Shown in pieces: positions 61,010 through 64,000 of a DNA stretch of 64,000 nucleotides (its first letter is position 1; each line of letters begins with the position of its first letter). The stretch covers positions 1 through 64,000 of the forward strand of contig NZ_JACSJI010000002.1 of the NCBI RefSeq assembly GCF_014349105.1, written 5' to 3'. The notes below the pieces were generated by a model. It was not told the DNA's origin and did not search any database. It saw nothing but the letters and a program-made list of their open reading frames with translations. The stretch comes from Caulobacter sp. 17J80-11. Lineage in GTDB: Bacteria > Pseudomonadota > Alphaproteobacteria > Caulobacterales > Caulobacteraceae. A program made the translations under genes and the position numbers.

Positions 61010-61804
61010 ATGCCGCAAAAGCCGATCCTTCGGCACGCGCCGTATTTGCGCCGCTATGCGCGCGCGCTCACTGGTTCGCAGAAGGAAGGCGACGGCTACG
61101 TCCAGGCCACCCTGGAGGCGTTGCTCAGTGGCGACCTGCCCCTGGCGCGCGACGTGCCGGTTCGCACCGCGCTGTTCCACGCCTTCCATCAGACCTGGCG
61201 CAAGTCGCTGAACGGCTATTCCATCGACGCGCCGATCAAGAACCGGCTGATCGCCGACATCCGCCTGCAGCGGATGACGCCGGAGCATCGGACCGCGCTG
61301 CTGCTCATCCTGATGGAAGGGTTCGCGCCGTCGGAGGTCGCCTTCATCCTGGGCGTGTCCGAAAGCGAGGTCGAAAAGCGCTTCGCCGCGGCCCAGGCCT
61401 CGATCGAGCAGCAGCTCGCCACCGACGTGCTGATCATCGAGGACGAGCCGATCATCGCGCTGGACCTGCAGCGCGTGGTTCAGGACATGGGCCACCGGGT
61501 GATGGGCGTGGCCGCGACCCACGACGAGGCCGTCTCGCTGGCCGGGGAGGAGGCGCCGGGCCTGGTGCTGGCCGACGTGCGTCTGGCCGACGATTCCAGC
61601 GGCATCGAAGCGGTGGCCGACATCCTCAAGCGCTATGACGTGCCGGTGGTGTTCATCACCGCGTACCCTGAGCGGCTGCTGACCGGGGAGAAGCCGGAGC
61701 CGGCCTTCCTGATCACCAAGCCGTTCCGCGAGGAGACGGTGAAGGCGCTGATCGGTCAGGCCCTGTTCTTCCACCAGCCGCGGCCGCAGTTGCAGGTCGT
61801 CTGA
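61010..61804 (+). CDS. phyR: General stress response regulator PhyR
   Basis: 264 residues. The N-terminal sigma-like domain (about 1-130) looks like an ECF sigma factor without DNA binding (RRYARALTGSQKEGDGYVQA; TPEHRTALLLILMEGFAPSE VAFILGVSESEVEKR); the C-terminal receiver (about 137-255) has acidic pocket Glu144-Asp145, phospho-acceptor Asp189, Thr217 and Lys237 (LITKPF). When phosphorylated, the sigma-like part binds NepR and frees EcfG. The start ATG at 61010 matches the family. Usually phyR adjoins nepR-ecfG; here a 3-kb insertion with the ergothioneine and KGG genes lies between. No PhyK-type kinase is in the window. Confidence 0.95.
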   Translation: MPQKPILRHAPYLRRYARALTGSQKEGDGYVQATLEALLSGDLPLARDVPVRTALFHAFHQTWRKSLNGYSIDAPIKNRLIADIRLQRMTPEHRTALLLILMEGFAPSEVAFILGVSESEVEKRFAAAQASIEQQLATDVLIIEDEPIIALDLQRVVQDMGHRVMGVAATHDEAVSLAGEEAPGLVLADVRLADDSSGIEAVADILKRYDVPVVFITAYPERLLTGEKPEPAFLITKPFREETVKALIGQALFFHQPRPQLQVV

Positions 61805-61834
61805 GCGCGATAGCGCGCTCAAACTGCGGGATCA

Positions 61835-61860
61835 GGAACCCGGCCTTTCGCGGCGGCGTT
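61835..61860 (+). promoter_or_regulatory. EcfG-type promoter of the DUF883 gene
   Basis: GGAAC (61835-61839), 17 bases, CGTT (61857-61860), 32 bases before the start codon. Confidence 0.75.
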
Positions 61861-61891
61861 CACGAGGCTCCACACGACGGAGTGCGACGCC

Positions 61892-62230
61892 ATGAGCGAC
61901 CTGACCGGCGGACCGACGACCCCGGAAACCCCGACGCGCGCGACGCAGCCCCGGCAACCCCGGGTGGCGGAGGTCCGCCCGGGCGCCGAGCGCGCCTTCG
62001 CCAGCGCGGCCCGCGACGTCCGGCGCGCGCGGCGCGACCTGGAGGCCGCGGAAGAGAGCCTGGTGGCCGAAGGGCTCGACGTCGCGCAAGCCAAGCTCAA
62101 GGACTTGCAGGCCTGGAGCGCCCGTCAGACCACGTCCGGGCGCGAGACCATCCGGCTGCACCCGTTCACCAGCTGCGCGGCCCTGTTCGGCGTGGGGATG
62201 ATCACGGGGATTCTGCTGACGCGCCGCTAA
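61892..62230 (+). CDS. DUF883 (ElaB/YqjD-like) membrane-anchored protein
   Basis: 112 residues. Hydrophilic N-terminus, a helical middle rich in Arg/Ala/Glu (ASAARDVRRARRDLEAAEES) and a C-terminal membrane anchor preceded by HPF (IRLHPFTSCAALFGVGMITG ILLTRR). The HP....A...G...G.LL.RR ending is that of DUF883/YqjD proteins, which in E. coli tether ribosomes to the inner membrane in stationary phase. The EcfG-type promoter upstream fits a stress role. Confidence 0.8.
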   Translation: MSDLTGGPTTPETPTRATQPRQPRVAEVRPGAERAFASAARDVRRARRDLEAAEESLVAEGLDVAQAKLKDLQAWSARQTTSGRETIRLHPFTSCAALFGVGMITGILLTRR

Positions 62231-62278
62231 CGCGTCTCGACCTGGCGCCGCCGATCCGCCTGGATCGGCGCGTCGGGT

Positions 62279-62659
62279 TCAGCTGACGCGCGGGAGGTGG
62301 AAGCCCAGCGCCTCGGTGGCCCGAGCGAGGTCGTCTTCGGTGTAGGGCTTCGGCAGGACCGCGACCTTGGGGTCGCTGGCGAACTTCGCCTTTAGCTCGC
62401 CTTCGTCGTAGCCGCTGGCCACCACGATCGACAGGTCGGGCGACAGGGCGCGCAGGCGCATGGCCAGCTCGTCGCCCTTGGCGTCCGGCAGGCCGACGTC
62501 GATCACCGCCAGGGACGGCTCGCGACGGTTGAATTCGTTCATGGCTTCGGCGGCGTTGCGGGCCGATGTGGGTTCGAACCCGAGGGAGGTGAGGGCTTCC
62601 TCCGCAATCATGGCCACCAGGGCCTCGTCCTCGACCAGAAGCGCGCGCACCAGTGACAC
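62279..62659 (-). CDS. Single-domain response regulator (receiver only)
   Basis: 126 residues, one receiver domain: acidic pair Glu10-Asp11 (LLVEDEALVAMI), phospho-acceptor Asp54 (VIDVGLP), Ser82 in the Thr/Ser position (VVASGYD) and Lys104 (LPKPY). No output domain. Similar stand-alone receivers occur beside general-stress genes of alphaproteobacteria, where they tune PhyR phosphorylation (SdrG/MrrA type), but this one has the plain CheY/FixJ-like KPY rather than the FATGUY-type PFxFATGY motif, so that role is not established. Convergent with the DUF883 gene. Confidence 0.88.
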   Translation of the reverse strand: MSLVRALLVEDEALVAMIAEEALTSLGFEPTSARNAAEAMNEFNRREPSLAVIDVGLPDAKGDELAMRLRALSPDLSIVVASGYDEGELKAKFASDPKVAVLPKPYTEDDLARATEALGFHLPRVS

Positions 62660-62769
62660 CTCTTCCGTCGACCTCGTATGCCGACGTTATGCCCCTTTAG
62701 GGAGACTGTACACCTCGGAGAATCGCCCCCGGGGTGAAGGCGGAACGCCTCCCGCCACGGGAGGTTGCG

Positions 62770-63447
62770 TCATCCCTGGGCGCCCGCCAGCACCCGGTCG
62801 CTCACGAACGGGTTGGAGCGGCGCTCCTCGCCGAAGGTCGACATCGGCCCGTGGCCGGGCACGAAGCGCACGTCGTCGCCCAGCGGCCAGAGTTTCTGGG
62901 TGATCGAGTGGATCAGGTCGGCGTGGTTGCCGCGCGGGAAGTCGGTGCGCCCCATCGAGCCCTTGAACAGCACGTCGCCGACCTGGGCGAAGCGCGCTTC
63001 GCGGTTGAAGAACACCACATGGCCGGGGGTGTGGCCGGGGCAGTGGATCACCTCCCAGATGGTCTCGCCCAGAGTGACGGTGTCGCCGTCGTGCAGCCAG
63101 CGGTCCGGGGTGAAGGACTTCTGGTCGGGCATGCCGTAGCGCAGGCCGTCCTGAGGGATGCGGTCGATCCAGAACTGGTCGTCCGGGTGCGGGCCCTCGA
63201 TCGGCGCGCCGGTCCTGGCCTTCAGCTCCTCGGTCGCGCCGGCGTGGTCGAGATGGCCGTGGGTGACCCAGATCTTCTCCACCGTCAGGCCGCGCCGGGC
63301 GATCTCGCGAAGGATCGGGTCGAGGTCGCCGCCCGGATCGATGATCGCGGCCTTGTTGGTCTTGGTGCACCACACGACGGTGCAGTTCTGCTGGAGCGGC
63401 GTGACCGGGGCGATCAGCACGCCGATGGGCGAGGCGGGAGTGCTCAT
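62770..63447 (-). CDS. MBL-fold metallo-hydrolase (glyoxalase II-like)
   Basis: 225 residues. Metal site THGHLDH with His63, His65, Asp67 and His68; further ligands in HCPGHTPGHV (His) and QVGDVLF (Asp), plus FVPGHGP. This is the YcbL/GloB-like type of small glyoxalase II or sulfur dioxygenase-like hydrolases. Residues NCTVVWCTKTNKAAIIDPGG at the N-terminus are typical of YcbL-like proteins. Probably cytoplasmic thioester hydrolase; substrate not proven. It lies just downstream of the permease terminator, so is transcribed on its own. Confidence 0.9.
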   Translation of the reverse strand: MSTPASPIGVLIAPVTPLQQNCTVVWCTKTNKAAIIDPGGDLDPILREIARRGLTVEKIWVTHGHLDHAGATEELKARTGAPIEGPHPDDQFWIDRIPQDGLRYGMPDQKSFTPDRWLHDGDTVTLGETIWEVIHCPGHTPGHVVFFNREARFAQVGDVLFKGSMGRTDFPRGNHADLIHSITQKLWPLGDDVRFVPGHGPMSTFGEERRSNPFVSDRVLAGAQG

Positions 63448-63483
63448 GCTGCTGACATAGGCGGGGCCGCCCGGCGCGCAAAG

Positions 63484-63515
63484 AAAAAAGCCCGGGCCGA
63501 AGCCCGGGCTTTTCC
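63484..63515 (-). terminator. Terminator of the APC permease
   Basis: A 12-bp perfect stem (63486-63497 with 63502-63513) and a CGAA loop. The minus strand continues TTTTTTCTTT and the plus strand has TTTT, so it may work both ways. Confidence 0.92.
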
Positions 63516-63528
63516 TTGTCCGAGGACC

Positions 63529-64000
63529 TTACGATCCGGGCGGGTGTTCGACGCCCGGCATCGGCTGGGCGCCCGCCGAGGTCGGCGGCACGTTCGGATC
63601 CAGTTCCGGCACTTCCACGATGCCGCGGCCGACGTGGCTCTTGTGCACGCCGTACAGCATGTAGACCACCAGGCCGACGCCCGACCAGATCGGGAACAGC
63701 AGCTTGGCGTCGTGCGGCAGGAAGAAGAACAGCACCGCGCAGCCGGCCACCGACAGCGGCGCCACGATCCAGACCAGCGGGGTCCTGAACGGGCGCTTCC
63801 GGTCCGGGTTGGTCTTGCGCAGGATCATCACCGCCAGCGACACCATCAGGAAGGCGAACAGGGTGCCGGAGTTGGAGATGTCCGCCAGCTTGCCGACCGG
63901 CAGGAAGGCGGCGGCGAGCATGACGCCGGCGCCGGTCAGCATGGTGACGATGTGCGGGGTCTTGAACTTCGGGTGCACGCGGCTCAGCACGCCGGGCAGC
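63529..64000 (-). CDS. APC-family amino acid permease, C-terminal part (5' end outside window)
   Basis: The last 157 codons of a permease; the frame is open to the window edge (LPGVLSRVHPKFKTPHIVTM). Four membrane helices are visible (TMLTGAGVMLAAAFLPVGKL; SGTLFAFLMVSLAVMILRKT; PLVWIVAPLSVAGCAVLFFF; FPIWSGVGLVVYMLYGVHKS). The motif PKF.TP at a loop and DRKRPFRTP are typical of cationic amino acid transporter-like APC permeases (YhdG/CAT type). The tail is Pro-rich. Confidence 0.92.
   Translation of the reverse strand, partial: LPGVLSRVHPKFKTPHIVTMLTGAGVMLAAAFLPVGKLADISNSGTLFAFLMVSLAVMILRKTNPDRKRPFRTPLVWIVAPLSVAGCAVLFFFLPHDAKLLFPIWSGVGLVVYMLYGVHKSHVGRGIVEVPELDPNVPPTSAGAQPMPGVEHPPGS

Overview
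The window is high-GC bacterial DNA with the gene content of an alphaproteobacterium of the Caulobacter/Phenylobacterium group (Caulobacteraceae). Signs of this are the FlbT/FlaF flagellin regulators, several short flagellins without a variable domain, a FlmG/FlmH-type flagellin glycosylation pair, a FlaEY-like protein, a CC0125/CC1285-type lipoprotein, the NepR/EcfG/PhyR general stress response, sigma-54 flagellin promoters and an alphaproteobacterial LexA box. The genus cannot be fixed by reading alone.

Layout. 1-0.9 kb: 3' end of tuf with its terminator. 1.0-4.9 kb: a PEP mutase-family enzyme, a lipoprotein, a MoxR ATPase and two coupled acidic proteins. 4.9-20.0 kb: a flagellin locus holding a TPR-glycosyltransferase (FlmG-like), flbT-flaF, a 1356-residue RTX protein built from seven repeats with a 537-bp period, three flagellins, flaG, a PseH/FlmH acetyltransferase and a FlaEY-like protein. 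Two flagellins have sigma-54 promoters, FlbD-site-like sequences and leaders with small hairpins that could be FlbT targets. 20.0-28.6 kb: small envelope proteins, remnants of a deleted two-component pair, LexA-controlled ssb, an SDR-DoxX fusion, an AGE-family epimerase, an EamA transporter, a FemAB/CelD-type GNAT and two ladder-repeat secreted proteins. 28.6-32.6 kb: four tandem paralogous outer-membrane beta-barrel genes.

32.7-47.2 kb: the complete S10-spc-alpha ribosomal superoperon (rpsJ to rplQ with secY, adk and rpoA), with visible promoters ahead of rpsJ and rpsM and terminators after rpoA and rplQ. 47.2-55.2 kb: housekeeping and accessory genes (ABC exporter, HtrA protease, two VOC proteins, RarA, RluA-type pseudouridine synthase, lipoprotein, SCP2 protein).

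55.2-62.7 kb: a compact general-stress-response island. NepR, EcfG sigma factor and PhyR are all present but in an unusual order: nepR and ecfG converge with no gap, and phyR lies 3 kb away. Around them are a Tyr/Gly/Gln-rich low-complexity protein, a PRC-barrel protein, a KGG-motif protein, a DUF883 protein, a lone receiver, and a single-polypeptide EgtB-EgtD fusion for ergothioneine synthesis. Six of these genes have a GGAAC-N16/17-(C/G/T)GTT EcfG-type promoter directly upstream, and a seventh copy faces nepR. This is the most system-like part of the window: PhyR-NepR-EcfG wired locally to ergothioneine synthesis and putative protective proteins. 62.8-64 kb: an MBL hydrolase and the 3' end of an APC amino-acid permease.
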